64,000 bases of DNA from JAODBQ01 sp047602055 (GCA_047602055.1 JASGIG010000001.1:2480001-2544000); one strand, 5' to 3'; counted from the first letter of the stretch, positions 19,799 to 28,302 are shown. Made by a program: numbers and translations. The notes: generated by a model not told the origin, from the sequence alone.

Positions 19799-19936
19799 CT
19801 AACCGGCACGCTGGTGGGGTCGTTGAGCGGAGCGGCGCGAGCCGTGCAGGGGGCGGCCGTGGCTCAGGTGGGCCAGGTCGTGGGCACGGTGATCGCGGAC
19901 GATCTGTTGGGCGAGGTCGGGTAGGTAGGACCACAT
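19799..19936 (-). CDS. Possible 45-residue basic protein
   Basis: The frame starts MWSYLPDLAQQIVRDHRAH and ends in an Arg/His-rich tail. A strong AAGGAG site lies 7 bp before the ATG, which is the main reason to accept it. Short proteins with an N-terminal helix and a basic His/Arg-rich tail are common in actinobacterial intergenic DNA, but no function is known to me. It lies 60 bp from the IS element. Before the insertion it would have been about 90 bp downstream of the small frame at 21280-21366 on the same strand. Confidence 0.45.
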   Translation of the reverse strand: MWSYLPDLAQQIVRDHRAHDLAHLSHGRPLHGSRRSAQRPHQRAG

Positions 19937-20040
19937 GGTCGTACTCCTTGCTGGATGTGTGACTGGGCGGGCGTCCGCGGGCTCGGACGGTGGGATGACC
20001 ATCCCCCCGTTGGGCGGACACCTCGTATAGGAGGAAGTCC

Positions 20041-20349
20041 ATGTCCAACAAGAAGCGGTCGCCGGGTCGTCCGGCGAAGTATCCGCCTGAGTTCCAGCGG
20101 GACGCGGTTGCGATGGTGCTCGATGAGCAGCGTTCGATCGCGGATGTTGCTCGTTCGCTCTTGGTGAACGAGGGCACGTTGGGGAACTGGGTCGCGAAGG
20201 CGCGCCGTGAACGCGCCCAGGGGACCGAGTTGAACGCCGACGAACGCGTCGAGTTGGCGGAGTTGCGCGGTGAGGTCACGCAGTTGCGGATGGAGCGTGA
20301 TCTGCTCAAACGATCGATGGCCTTCTGGGTGAAGGAGTTGATGCTGTGA
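20041..20349 (+). CDS. IS3-family transposase subunit A (helix-turn-helix)
   Basis: This 102-residue protein has an N-terminal helix-turn-helix region (YPPEFQRDAVAMVLDEQRSI, then VARSLLVNEGTLGNWVAKAR) and a C-terminal leucine-zipper-like stretch (ELAELRGEVTQLRMERDLLKR). It recognises the element ends. AGGAGG lies 7 bp before ATG 20041. Its TGA overlaps the GTG of the second frame (GTGA). I see no A6G slippery stretch, so coupling by termination-reinitiation is more likely than the classical IS3 frameshift. Confidence 0.93.
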   Translation: MSNKKRSPGRPAKYPPEFQRDAVAMVLDEQRSIADVARSLLVNEGTLGNWVAKARRERAQGTELNADERVELAELRGEVTQLRMERDLLKRSMAFWVKELML

Positions 20350-21224
20350 CTCGCTATCGCTGCGTCGACGACCAGAAGGCAGCCGGGTTCCCGGTCACCG
20401 CGGCGTGCGAGGCGGCTGGCGTGTCCACGTCGGGGTTCTACGACTGGCGCACACGTGAGGCTGGCGCACCGACGGACCGTCAGGTCGCCGAGGCCGAGCT
20501 CGTCTCGTTGATGGCCGAGATCTTCGACGCCTCCGACGGCAACTACGGCGTCCCGCGGATGCTGCGCGAGCTGCGCCGCGCCGGTCTCGCGGTCAACCAC
20601 AAGCGGGTGCGTCGGCTGATGCGCCGCCATGGGATGGCGGGCAGGTTCCGGCGGCGACGCTGCCAGACCACGTTCCCGGGCCCGGACGGCTACGTGATCC
20701 CGGACCTCGTCGAGCGCGGCTTCGCGCCCGGCGCCCCGGACCGGGCGTGGTGCCAGGACATCACCTACATCGCCACCGGCGAGGGCTGGCTCTACCTGGC
20801 GTCGGTCCTCGATCTGGGCAGCCGGCGGCTGGTCGGCTACTCGATGGCCGACCACATGCGCACCGAGCTCGTCACCGACGCCCTGTCGATGGCCGTCGCT
20901 GCCAGAGGCGGCGTGAGCGGGGTGATCGCGCACGCGGATCGTGGGTCGCAGTACACGTCGAACGACTACCTCTCGTTCTGCGCCGACAACAGGCTGCGCC
21001 CCTCGGTCGGACGGACCGGGGTGTGCTGGGACAACGCCGTCGCCGAGTCATTCTGGGAATCGCTGAAACGTGAATGCGTCCAAGGACGAGTGTTCGCGAC
21101 CCGCGCCGACGCCCGCAGAACGATCTTCCGCTGGATCAACTGGTATAACACGAAAAGACTTCACGGAAGTCTCGGCTATATCCCACCAATCGAGTGGGAA
21201 ACACAGTATAATCAAGCAGCATAA
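20346..21224 (+). CDS. IS3-family transposase subunit B (DDE integrase core)
   Basis: This 292-residue protein carries the IS3/retroviral-type integrase core. The catalytic triad can be read as Asp138 in WCQDITYI, Asp198 in AHADRGSQYTS and Glu234 in DNAVAESFWESLK. The N-terminal part has the HTH_21-like DGNYGVPRMLRELRRAG. Length and motifs are complete, so the enzyme should be functional. The final 25 codons are unusually AT-rich for this genome. Confidence 0.95.
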   Translation: MTRYRCVDDQKAAGFPVTAACEAAGVSTSGFYDWRTREAGAPTDRQVAEAELVSLMAEIFDASDGNYGVPRMLRELRRAGLAVNHKRVRRLMRRHGMAGRFRRRRCQTTFPGPDGYVIPDLVERGFAPGAPDRAWCQDITYIATGEGWLYLASVLDLGSRRLVGYSMADHMRTELVTDALSMAVAARGGVSGVIAHADRGSQYTSNDYLSFCADNRLRPSVGRTGVCWDNAVAESFWESLKRECVQGRVFATRADARRTIFRWINWYNTKRLHGSLGYIPPIEWETQYNQAA

Positions 21225-21279
21225 ACCCCGTCCGGCCAACGGGGAGATGGCCAGGAGGCGCGGGTGGGCGCGGCGGCGC

Positions 21280-21366
21280 TCAGGCAGCGCGCAGGGCGCC
21301 GCGGCCGACGTCGCCACGGAGGGCGCGCCGGTCGCGGTCGAACGGCGTGGCGTTCAAAGTGATCAT
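21280..21366 (-). CDS. Possible 28-residue basic peptide
   Basis: The frame reads MITLNATPFDRDRRALRGD and ends GRGALRAA. A very strong GAGGAGGAG site lies 5 bp before the ATG on the minus strand. It ends 27 bp from the right end of the IS element. Together with the 45-residue frame beyond the element it may be part of a small two-cistron unit split by the insertion. Length is too short to judge coding potential, so this rests on the ribosome site. Confidence 0.35.
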   Translation of the reverse strand: MITLNATPFDRDRRALRGDVGRGALRAA

Positions 21367-21458
21367 CGGGCTCCTCCTCTCGTGGTTCGTCGGGCTGGTC
21401 CGTCCAGGATGCAGCGGCCGGCGCCTCGGATCCAGCGAATTACTACGCTCCGCCACGC

Positions 21459-23249
21459 ATGAGCTCCGTCATCCCCGTCGAGCGGTGCATCGCCGGTCGC
21501 GACCTCACCGAGCCGCGGCTGTCGCCGGACGGCACCGTCGTCGTCTACGCATCGTCCGCCGGTGGGCGGCCGGCGCTGATGTGGCAACCGCTCGACGGGT
21601 CGCCGGTGCGCCAGCTCACCGCGCACCCGCCGCCACGGGCCGGGCGTGGTCTCGGTGGCGGCTGCTGGTGCTGGACGCCCGACGGTGATGCCGTCGTCTA
21701 CGCCGCCGCCGACGGCAACCTGTGGCTGCAACCGGTCCCGGCGGGGGCCGTGCGCCGGCTGACCGACGCCGACGCCGAGCGGCCGGCGTTCGCCCCGTCG
21801 GTCACCGCCGACGGTGCCAGCGTCGTCTACGTCGTCGACGAGGCCGAGGTGTGGATGGCGTCGCTCGACGGCTCGCCGGCGCCTCAGCGGCTCGACGACG
21901 GCACCGCCGACTTCTGCTTCGATCCGGCGCCGTCGCCCGACGGCTCGACCGTGGCATGGGTTGCCTGGAACGTCCCCGACATGCCGTGGGACCGCAGCCG
22001 CATCGTCCTGTGGGGCAGCTCCGACGGCCGCCTCGTGGAGGACGCCCCGCCCGGCACGGTGCAGCAGCCGCGGTGGTTGGCGGACGGGCGGCTGGCGAGC
22101 GTCCGCGACGACGGCGGTTGGCTCCGCGCCGGCGTCGGCGGCGTGCCGTTCGTGGCCGAGCCGTTCGAGCACGCCGGACCGTCGTGGGGGCAGGGGCAGC
22201 GCTCGTTCGCCGTCGCGCCGGACGGTCGCCGGGTGGCGTTCGCCCGCAACGAGGCCGGCTTCGGGCGGCTGTGCGTCGTCGACCTGGCCACCGGCGCGGT
22301 CGACGAGGTCGCCCGCGGTGTGCACGGTCAGCTGTCGTGGGCGGGGGAGCGGCTCGCCGCGATCCGCACCGGGGCGCGCACGCCCACGCAGATCGTCCTC
22401 CACGACACCGTGACGTGGACGTGTGACGTCGTCGCCGTCGGGCCGCTCAGCGGCTGGGAGGACCTGCCACTCGCCGAGCCGTCGCCGGTCGAGGTGGTCG
22501 CCCGCGACGGCGCGACGATCCATGCCCGGCGCTACGCGGGCGCCGGCCGCGGCCTGTTGTGCTGGGTGCACGGCGGCCCGACCGACCAGTGGCAGGTGAC
22601 GTTCCTGCCGCGCCTGGCCTACTGGCGGGCGCAGGGTTGGGACGTGCTCGTGCCCGACCACCGTGGTTCGACCGGGCACGGCCGCGCCTACCAGCAGGCG
22701 ATGCAGCAGCGCTGGGGCGAGCTCGACGTCGCCGACGTCGTCGACACCATCCGCCACGCCCACGCCGAGGGTTGGGCGTCGCCGGTGACGACGATCGTGC
22801 TCGGCGCCAGCGCCGGTGGGTTCACCGCGCTCGGCGTGGCCGGCGAGGCGCCGTTGCTTGTCGCTGGCGTGGCCGCGTCGTATCCCGTCACCGACCTCGT
22901 CGACCTCGCCGAGCGCAGCCACCGCTTCGAGCGGCACTCGACGATCGGTCTCGTCGGGACGCTGCCCGAGCACCTCGACCGCTACCTCGAACGCTCGCCG
23001 GTGCTGCACCCGGCTCGGTTGCGTGACGTGCCGGTCCTGCTGCTGCACGGTGACAGCGATCCGGTCGTGCCGGTCGAGCAGAGCCAGCGGCTGGCGGCCG
23101 CGCTGGCCGAGGCCGGCGGCGACGTCGAGCTGCACGTGTACCCGGGGGAGGGCCACGGCTTCCGCCAGCCCGAGCACCAGCTCGACGAGTACCGCCGCCT
23201 CGGCGAGTTCTTCGAGCGCGTCGCCAGGGCTCGGTCGGCCCACGGGTAG
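21459..23249 (+). CDS. S9-family serine peptidase (acylaminoacyl-peptidase/prolyl oligopeptidase type)
   Basis: This 596-residue protein has an N-terminal beta-propeller built of WD40-like TolB-type repeats (for example RLSPDGTVVVYASSAGGRP and SPDGSTVAWVAWN) and a C-terminal peptidase domain from about residue 350. The triad is visible: Ser in LGASAGGFTALG, Asp in LLHGDSDPVVPV and His in PGEGHGFRQ. HGGPTDQW forms the oxyanion region. There is no signal peptide, so it is probably cytosolic and acts on short peptides. It ends 11 bp before the next gene. Confidence 0.9.
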   Translation: MSSVIPVERCIAGRDLTEPRLSPDGTVVVYASSAGGRPALMWQPLDGSPVRQLTAHPPPRAGRGLGGGCWCWTPDGDAVVYAAADGNLWLQPVPAGAVRRLTDADAERPAFAPSVTADGASVVYVVDEAEVWMASLDGSPAPQRLDDGTADFCFDPAPSPDGSTVAWVAWNVPDMPWDRSRIVLWGSSDGRLVEDAPPGTVQQPRWLADGRLASVRDDGGWLRAGVGGVPFVAEPFEHAGPSWGQGQRSFAVAPDGRRVAFARNEAGFGRLCVVDLATGAVDEVARGVHGQLSWAGERLAAIRTGARTPTQIVLHDTVTWTCDVVAVGPLSGWEDLPLAEPSPVEVVARDGATIHARRYAGAGRGLLCWVHGGPTDQWQVTFLPRLAYWRAQGWDVLVPDHRGSTGHGRAYQQAMQQRWGELDVADVVDTIRHAHAEGWASPVTTIVLGASAGGFTALGVAGEAPLLVAGVAASYPVTDLVDLAERSHRFERHSTIGLVGTLPEHLDRYLERSPVLHPARLRDVPVLLLHGDSDPVVPVEQSQRLAAALAEAGGDVELHVYPGEGHGFRQPEHQLDEYRRLGEFFERVARARSAHG

Positions 23250-23260
23250 CGTCGCCGTCC

Positions 23261-24073
23261 GTGAGCGATGACTGGGACCCGAACGACCCCGACCAGACGC
23301 GGGTGCACTACGACCTCAGCCGGTGGTCGTTCGACCAGCAGGCCGAGCTGGCCAGCGACCTCACGGAGGCGGCGATCCCGCACGCCTGGGACGACAACGA
23401 GCTACTCGTGCCCGAGGAGTTCGAGATCGCCACGGACGCGGCGATCAGCCTCGTCGAGGAGCGGCTCGGGATCGACGACGCCGCGCTCGCCGCCGCCGAC
23501 GCACCCGTCGGTGAGCCGGAGCCGATCGAGCTGGGCGAGGACATCGTCGTCACCGAGTACGACCTCGCCGAGTGGACCGACGAGCAGCGCCATGTCGTCG
23601 GCACGCTGCTCGTGCGCCAGCACCTGCCGTTCCGCTGGGACGCGCACACCCTGCTGGTCGCCACCGAGCACGAGGGCTCCGTCGAGGCGATCCTCGACGC
23701 CGTCGAGTCCGGCGAGCACGACGTCGAGCCGGTGATCGACGAGCCCGACGCCGACGCCGAGCTGGCCGCCGAGGCGGATTCTGCCGGCGGCGAGGCGCAG
23801 CTGCCGTTCGAGACGCTGACGACGTTCTTCCTCGCCGGCGAGCGCCTGCAGAAGAATCCGCTCGACGCGGGCGGCCTGGAGGAGCTGATGCGTGCCCTCG
23901 ACGTCGCCGACCCGGCCAACCCGCCCTACGGCGTCGAGCGCCCGCTGTGGGAGCAGACCTGCGAGCTCGCCGACGAGCTGGCCGACGCCCTCACCGAAGA
24001 GGACGAGCCCGACACCGAGGCGGCGCAGGAGATCGCCGTGGAGCTCCACGACCTCCTCCGGCCGTACGTGTAG
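23261..24073 (+). CDS. Acidic protein with an internal duplication
   Basis: This 270-residue protein is strongly acidic and has no membrane segment. Two copies of a roughly 50-residue unit can be aligned: residues 17-66 (YDLSRWSFDQQAELASDLTEAAIPHAW...) and about 97-147 (YDLAEWTDEQRHVVGTLLVRQHLPFRW...). Each ends with a stretch resembling the DUF2007-like signal-transducing fold, but I cannot confirm that. The C-terminal 90 residues are helical. GTG 23261 follows the peptidase gene by 11 bp, suggesting one operon. Function unknown. Confidence 0.8.
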   Translation: MSDDWDPNDPDQTRVHYDLSRWSFDQQAELASDLTEAAIPHAWDDNELLVPEEFEIATDAAISLVEERLGIDDAALAAADAPVGEPEPIELGEDIVVTEYDLAEWTDEQRHVVGTLLVRQHLPFRWDAHTLLVATEHEGSVEAILDAVESGEHDVEPVIDEPDADAELAAEADSAGGEAQLPFETLTTFFLAGERLQKNPLDAGGLEELMRALDVADPANPPYGVERPLWEQTCELADELADALTEEDEPDTEAAQEIAVELHDLLRPYV

Positions 24074-24238
24074 TCGTCAGCGCCGCGCCGACCAGCAGGC
24101 AGATCGCCGCCGGCCCGTAGATCAGGCCGATCGACAGCGCGCCGAGCAGGCAGCCGCACCAGAGCAGTCCGCCGGTGACGAGGCGAGCTCGCGGATCCTC
24201 TCGCGCGTCGCCGTTACCAGCCGGTCGCGAGCGGTCAT
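23991..24238 (-). pseudogene. Possible frameshifted small membrane protein
   Basis: From ATG 24238 the minus strand reads MTARDRLVTATRERIRELA and soon stops. A neighbouring frame continues as a convincing membrane helix (GLLWCGCLLGALSIGLIYGPAAICLLVGA) and stops at 23991-23993. One missing base near 24180-24200 would join the two into about 82 residues. The end would overlap the acidic-protein gene on the other strand. This rests only on the hydrophobic pattern, so confidence is low. Confidence 0.3.
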
Positions 24239-24242
24239 CACT

Positions 24243-24270
24243 CGGCGTTCATACATGGGTATGAACGCCG
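24243..24270. promoter_or_regulatory. Perfect 12-bp inverted repeat
   Basis: CGGCGTTCATAC (24243-24254) and GTATGAACGCCG (24259-24270) are exact reverse complements separated by 4 bp. No T-run follows on either strand. It lies 4 bp upstream of the possible small membrane gene read leftward and 41 bp past the nitroreductase stop, so an operator or a transcript hairpin are both possible. Confidence 0.6.
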
Positions 24271-24311
24271 TCAGTGCGCTGCCCGCCGAGGCGGACCCAC
24301 ATCGACGCTGA

Positions 24312-24887
24312 TCAGCTGGTGATGTGCCGGACCCGGAGCGCCGGTCTGCTCGGCACGGGTGCCTCGTCGCTCGGCCAGCCGACGTAGATCAGCGCGACGA
24401 GATCGTCGGCTGCGTCCAGCCCGGTCATCGCCTTCACCGACTCGTCGGTCAGCCAGTCACCGGTGGCCCAGTGGGTCGCGAGTCCGGCGGCCGTTGCCGC
24501 GAGCAGCAGGTTCTGGATGCCGGCGGCGATCGTGTCGCGATCTTCGCTGCGTCGGTGCGACTCGTCATGGCCGGCCTGTCCGACCAGCACGAGCACCGGG
24601 GCGCGCAGATACTTCACGCGGGCTTTCTCGACGCGACTCTCGGAGGCCCCACGGCGCGACTCGAATGCAGCGACGAGCTCGCCGAGTCGCGCCCGTCCCT
24701 CGCCCGTCACGACGGCGGCCTTCCACGGCCAGGTGCGGTGGTGGTTCGGTGCCCACCTCATCGTGTCGACGAGGCGCTCCACGAGGTGGGGCTCGATCGC
24801 GAGCGTGGGATCTACTCGCAGGCTCGTCCGCCTGGTGCGGGCGAGCAGTTCGAACGAGGCAAGCGAGGACGTCGCGGCGGTGGACAT
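24312..24887 (-). CDS. Nitroreductase-family flavoprotein
   Basis: This 191-residue protein fits the FMN-dependent nitroreductase family. Landmarks are the RTRRTSLR start region, MRWAPNHHRTWPWKAAVV (FMN-binding AP.N.) and the late segment AAGLATHWATGDW. It probably reduces a nitro, quinone or unsaturated substrate with NAD(P)H. ATG 24887 is chosen because AGGAGG lies 11 bp upstream. It is transcribed away from the catabolic island and shares with it a 155-bp divergent region holding a GntR-type palindrome, so it may belong to the same regulon. Confidence 0.85.
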   Translation of the reverse strand: MSTAATSSLASFELLARTRRTSLRVDPTLAIEPHLVERLVDTMRWAPNHHRTWPWKAAVVTGEGRARLGELVAAFESRRGASESRVEKARVKYLRAPVLVLVGQAGHDESHRRSEDRDTIAAGIQNLLLAATAAGLATHWATGDWLTDESVKAMTGLDAADDLVALIYVGWPSDEAPVPSRPALRVRHITS

Positions 24888-24962
24888 GAGATGGCGCCTC
24901 CTGGGCTCAGGTTGCGCAGCAGCTTTTTCGAGAAGACCCCTGGACGGCCTGCTGCACATTGC

Positions 24963-24978
24963 TTTTTGTATCCAAAAG
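24963..24978. promoter_or_regulatory. Candidate GntR operator, site 1
   Basis: The sequence TTTTTGTATCCAAAAG is a near-palindrome. Its reverse complement matches site 2 (37818-37833) at 15 of 16 positions. It lies between the divergent nitroreductase and amidohydrolase genes. The GntR/FCD regulator encoded at 36278-37015 is the natural candidate to bind it. Confidence 0.7.
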
Positions 24979-25042
24979 CCAGTTGGCCGACGGCCCGAAT
25001 CCCCCGGGGCCACACGGGACGGCGATCAGCAAAGGAGCTGGA

Positions 25043-26219
25043 ATGAAGAACGGCTATCGGATCATCGACATCGACACCCACGTGCTCCCGAAGATGGAGT
25101 TGCTGTACGAGCACGGCAGCGCCGAGCTCTGCGATCGGTGGTCGGAGCTCGACGAAGCGTTGTTCCTCAAGCCGGCACAGGAGGGAGATTCCTCCGACCC
25201 GTATCACTGGTTGCGAGTGGCGCCGATCCCGTTCGACAGGACACTGGGGCACAAGGGTGCCGTCGAGCTTCCCGAAGGCCGGCGGCCGCGCCGCCCTCGA
25301 CGGCCGGGTCGTCGAGCGGTTGACCGAGAAGCACCATCATGCGATCCAGCACGAGAACGCTGCGGGCCGGCTCCTCGACATGGACCGTGAGGGCGTCGAC
25401 ATCGACCTGATCATCCCCGGGCCGTTCGGCATGTCGAGCCAGGCGCTCGATCCGTTCTTCGCCCGTGAGCTGCCGGCCGCCTACCACCGGTACATCGCCG
25501 ACTACTGCTCGGCGGATCCGGACCGGCTGAAGTCCACCATCCTCGCTCCTGCCACCGACCCCGACTGGGCCGCGAGCGAGATCAAGAACCTGGCCGGCGA
25601 GCGCTGGGTGAGCTCGGTCACGGTGCTGCTCCCCGAGGACATGCCGGTGGACGATCCGGACCTGCACCCGATCTGGCGGGCGATGGACGACGCCGACCTC
25701 CCATTGCTGCATCACTCGTTCTTCGTCGACACCCCGTACTTCCCGGGCTACCGGGACATCTGGGGCAACGTGGTCGTCGCTCGCACCGCTGCCCACCCGT
25801 GGGGGGCGCAGCGCCTCGTGGCGTACCTGTTGCTGAGCGGGCTGTTCGACACGTATCCCACGTTGCGCATCGGCTTCGCCGAGTGCGGCGCCGGTTGGCT
25901 GCCGTTCTGGGCGCACCGCCTGCGGATGCAGGCCGACTACATGCGCGGCTCGGTGCCCCAGCTCAAGCGCGATCCTGTCGAGTACATCCAGGAGGGCCGT
26001 GTCTTCGCCGGCATCGAGTTCTACGAGGGCGAGGCGATCGCCCAACACGTCATCGACACCCTCGGCGACGGGGTGCTCATGTACCAGTCGGACTTCCCGC
26101 ACGGCCAGTGCGAGTTCCCCAACTCGCCCGACATCGTCCTCGGGTGGGACGGCATCCCGGAGGCCTCGATGCGCAAGCTCATGGCCGGCAATGCCGAGCG
26201 CTATCTCCGCCTCATCTGA
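25043..26219 (+). CDS. Amidohydrolase-2 family metal-dependent hydrolase (apparent frameshift)
   Basis: The N-terminus has the metal-binding IDIDTHVLP, and later parts show LLHHSFF, RIGFAECGAGWLPFW and MYQSDFPHGQCEFP, all typical of the amidohydrolase_2 group (decarboxylases and C-N or C-C hydrolases, TIM barrel). ATG 25043 has AGGAG 6 bp upstream. The frame breaks at GAGCTTC (25265-25271). Removing one T to make GAGCTC joins the parts exactly (VELPKAGGRAALDGR), giving 391 residues. It is the first gene of the catabolic island and overlaps the next gene (TGATG). Substrate unknown. Confidence 0.88.
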
Positions 26220-27055
26220 TGACCGCGCGATCCACGACCCTTCGGCGGATCTTCGGTCGGGGCGGTGAACCGGTCCTGCAGATCAGCGCGCCGACCCCGT
26301 TCGCCGCGCAGATGCTCGAAGACGCCGGGATCGAGTACATCTACATGGGCGGCAACGTCACGTTCGAGACGATGCTCGGCGAGGGTCGGGCCGGTGACCT
26401 GACCACCGCTCAGAAGGCCGGCATCGCTCGCTCGTTCGTCGACGCCGTCTCGCTGCCGGTGATGATCGGCGGGGAGGAACTGTCCGGTCGTGGCCCGCAA
26501 CAGCACGTCGATGCGATCCGCGCCTACGTCGACGCCGGCGTCGCCGGCCTGGACGTCGAGGACCGGCGGCCGCCGACCGGTGGCGCCGTCGAGCTCGTCG
26601 CCGTCGACGCGGTCGTGGCGAACCTCCGGGCGATGGTCGATGAGCGCCGCGGGCTCGACCCCGACTTCTTCCTGAGGGTCCGCTCGTTCGCGCTCGATGG
26701 CGGCGAGACGCTGTCGCAGCTGCTCGATCGGCTGCATGCGTACGAGGATGTGGGCGCCGACATGCTCTACGTCGCGGCGCGGCAGATCACCGCCGAGCAG
26801 ATCACGGAGATCGTCGCCAGCGTCTCCAAGCCGGTCACCATTCCCGGCGTCTCCATCGACGACGCCAGTGCGCTGGGCCTCGCAGAGGCTCGGTTGCCCT
26901 ACGAGTTCCTCATGGCCGCGCACGCCGCGGCCTGGGAGCACGTCAACGACGTCAAGGCCCGCGGCCAGGTCGCTGCCGATGAGCTGCGCGCTCGGTACGT
27001 GGGCAAGGACAACCGCTTCATGGCCTCCCCGGGCGCGCTGCGTGTCTACGCCTGA
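26219..27055 (+). CDS. Isocitrate lyase/PEP-mutase superfamily protein with altered active site
   Basis: This 278-residue protein follows the ICL/PEPM TIM-barrel pattern (LQISAPTPFAAQMLEDAGIEYIYMGG at the start in shortened form, LDVEDRRPP near 111-118, SKPVTIPG later). Members cleave or form C-C or P-C bonds of oxaloacetate, methylisocitrate or phosphoenolpyruvate. The usual acidic metal motif (D-x-D-x-G) reads MIGGEELSGRG at about residues 82-92, so the normal Mg ligands are changed. It may be a lyase with a different metal geometry. It is translationally coupled to the amidohydrolase. Confidence 0.82.
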   Translation: MTARSTTLRRIFGRGGEPVLQISAPTPFAAQMLEDAGIEYIYMGGNVTFETMLGEGRAGDLTTAQKAGIARSFVDAVSLPVMIGGEELSGRGPQQHVDAIRAYVDAGVAGLDVEDRRPPTGGAVELVAVDAVVANLRAMVDERRGLDPDFFLRVRSFALDGGETLSQLLDRLHAYEDVGADMLYVAARQITAEQITEIVASVSKPVTIPGVSIDDASALGLAEARLPYEFLMAAHAAAWEHVNDVKARGQVAADELRARYVGKDNRFMASPGALRVYA

Positions 27056-27098
27056 TGATCTGCAACTCCGTCACCACCAACCGAAGAGAGGTCATTCG

Positions 27099-28301
27099 AT
27101 GACCGGTTCCATCCCCGCCGGATCGGCGATCGATCCAGCACCCGCCCGACAGACCGGTCGCACCGGTCCGCGCGTCGCCGTCGTCGGTGGCGGCATCCTC
27201 GGGCTGTCGACCGCTGTCCGCCTCGCCGAGAACGGCGCGAGCACGGTGTTGCTCGAGCAGTCGCAGCTCGGCGCCGGCGCCTCGTTGCGCTCGTTCGCCT
27301 GGCTCAACGCCAAGAACAAGGAACCGTTCGAATACCACATGCTCAACGTGGCGGGCATGGCCGAGTACTCGCTGCTCGCGCTGGAGCTCGGCGCCGGCGG
27401 ATGGCTCCACCGGGTGGGCACCGCCGACTGGGCATCTGGCGAAGCTGCTCGGGCAGTCGTCGAACAGCGCGTCGAGCGACTGCACAGCTGGGGCTACCCG
27501 TCATCGTGGCTGACGCGCGACGAGCTCCGCCGAATCGAGCCGGCGATCACGCTGGCCGATGACGTCGAGCGCGTCGCCTTCTACGGCAACGAGGGCTACG
27601 TGTACGTCGCCGAACTGCTCAGCCTGCTGCGGCTGCGCGCCGCCGAGCTCGGCGTCGAGCTGCTCACCGGCACTGGTGTGAGCGAGATCGAGCAGGCCGC
27701 TGGCGCTGTCGTCGGGGTGCGGACCGATCGGGGCGAGCGCGTCTCAGCCGACGCCGTCGCCATCTGTGCCGGCCCGAGGACCGGTGCGCTGGCTGCGACG
27801 CTGGGCGTCGAGCTGCCGATGCGTGCGGAGTGGCCGGGCTTGCTCGCGGTGACGGCGCCGCTGCCGATGCGGATGCGGATCGCGGTGCAGACGCCCGAGG
27901 TGGCCATCCGTCCGGACGGCGGCGGGCGGCTCCTGCTCCAGGCTGCGCAGCTGGACGACGAGATCACGATCGCGACGCCCACCGACCCGCTGCCGCCGTC
28001 GGCTCACAAGACCTTGGAGCGCTCGGTCAAGCTCGTCCCGAGCCTGGCCGAAGCCCGGCTCGAGTCCGCGACCATCGCCCTGCGCCCGTCGACGGCCGAT
28101 GGTTTGCCGGCCGTCGGCGCCCTGCCCGGGGTTGAGGGCGCATACGTCGCGCTGGCGCACAGCGGCGTGAACCTGTCGCCGATGCTCGGCCGCCTGCTGG
28201 CTCGGGAGATCGTGTTCGGCGAGCGCCACCCGTGCTTGGCAGACTTCCGCCCGGAACGCTTCACGCCTGCGCTCTCCGGTCCTGTGTCCAGGGGCGGATG
28301 A
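27099..28301 (+). CDS. FAD-dependent amine/amino acid oxidoreductase (DAO family)
   Basis: This 400-residue protein has the dinucleotide-binding motif VVGGGILGLSTAVRLAENG at about residues 27-45 and the DAO-family C-terminus (RPSTADGLPAVGALPGVEGAY, then HSGVNLSPMLGRLLA). Such enzymes oxidise secondary or primary amines of amino acids (glycine, sarcosine, D-amino acids, hydroxyproline) to imines. Twenty-five residues precede the FAD motif and show no signal peptide. RidA in the same island could remove the imine product. ATG 27099 follows AAGAGAGG. Confidence 0.88.
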   Translation: MTGSIPAGSAIDPAPARQTGRTGPRVAVVGGGILGLSTAVRLAENGASTVLLEQSQLGAGASLRSFAWLNAKNKEPFEYHMLNVAGMAEYSLLALELGAGGWLHRVGTADWASGEAARAVVEQRVERLHSWGYPSSWLTRDELRRIEPAITLADDVERVAFYGNEGYVYVAELLSLLRLRAAELGVELLTGTGVSEIEQAAGAVVGVRTDRGERVSADAVAICAGPRTGALAATLGVELPMRAEWPGLLAVTAPLPMRMRIAVQTPEVAIRPDGGGRLLLQAAQLDDEITIATPTDPLPPSAHKTLERSVKLVPSLAEARLESATIALRPSTADGLPAVGALPGVEGAYVALAHSGVNLSPMLGRLLAREIVFGERHPCLADFRPERFTPALSGPVSRGG

Positions 28302-28302
28302 C

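Larger units (their letters stand above)
19996..21253 (+). mobile_element. IS3-family insertion sequence, complete, with 3-bp target duplication
   Basis: The 1258-bp element begins TGACCATC and ends GATGGCCA, giving the 5'-TG...CA-3' ends typical of IS3. Terminal inverted repeats of 25 bp (19996-20020 and 21229-21253) match at 21 positions and share CCCCGTTGG. The base triplet GGA flanks it on both sides (19993-19995 and 21254-21256), consistent with a 3-bp target duplication. Two overlapping frames encode the transposase. Both are intact, so the element may be active. Its 3' end is more AT-rich than the surroundings, which supports transfer. Confidence 0.93.

Noticed and set aside
20290..20349. 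Programmed -1 frameshift between the IS3 frames
   Set aside because: No A6G or comparable slippery heptamer is visible. The GTGA overlap explains expression of the second frame by coupling.
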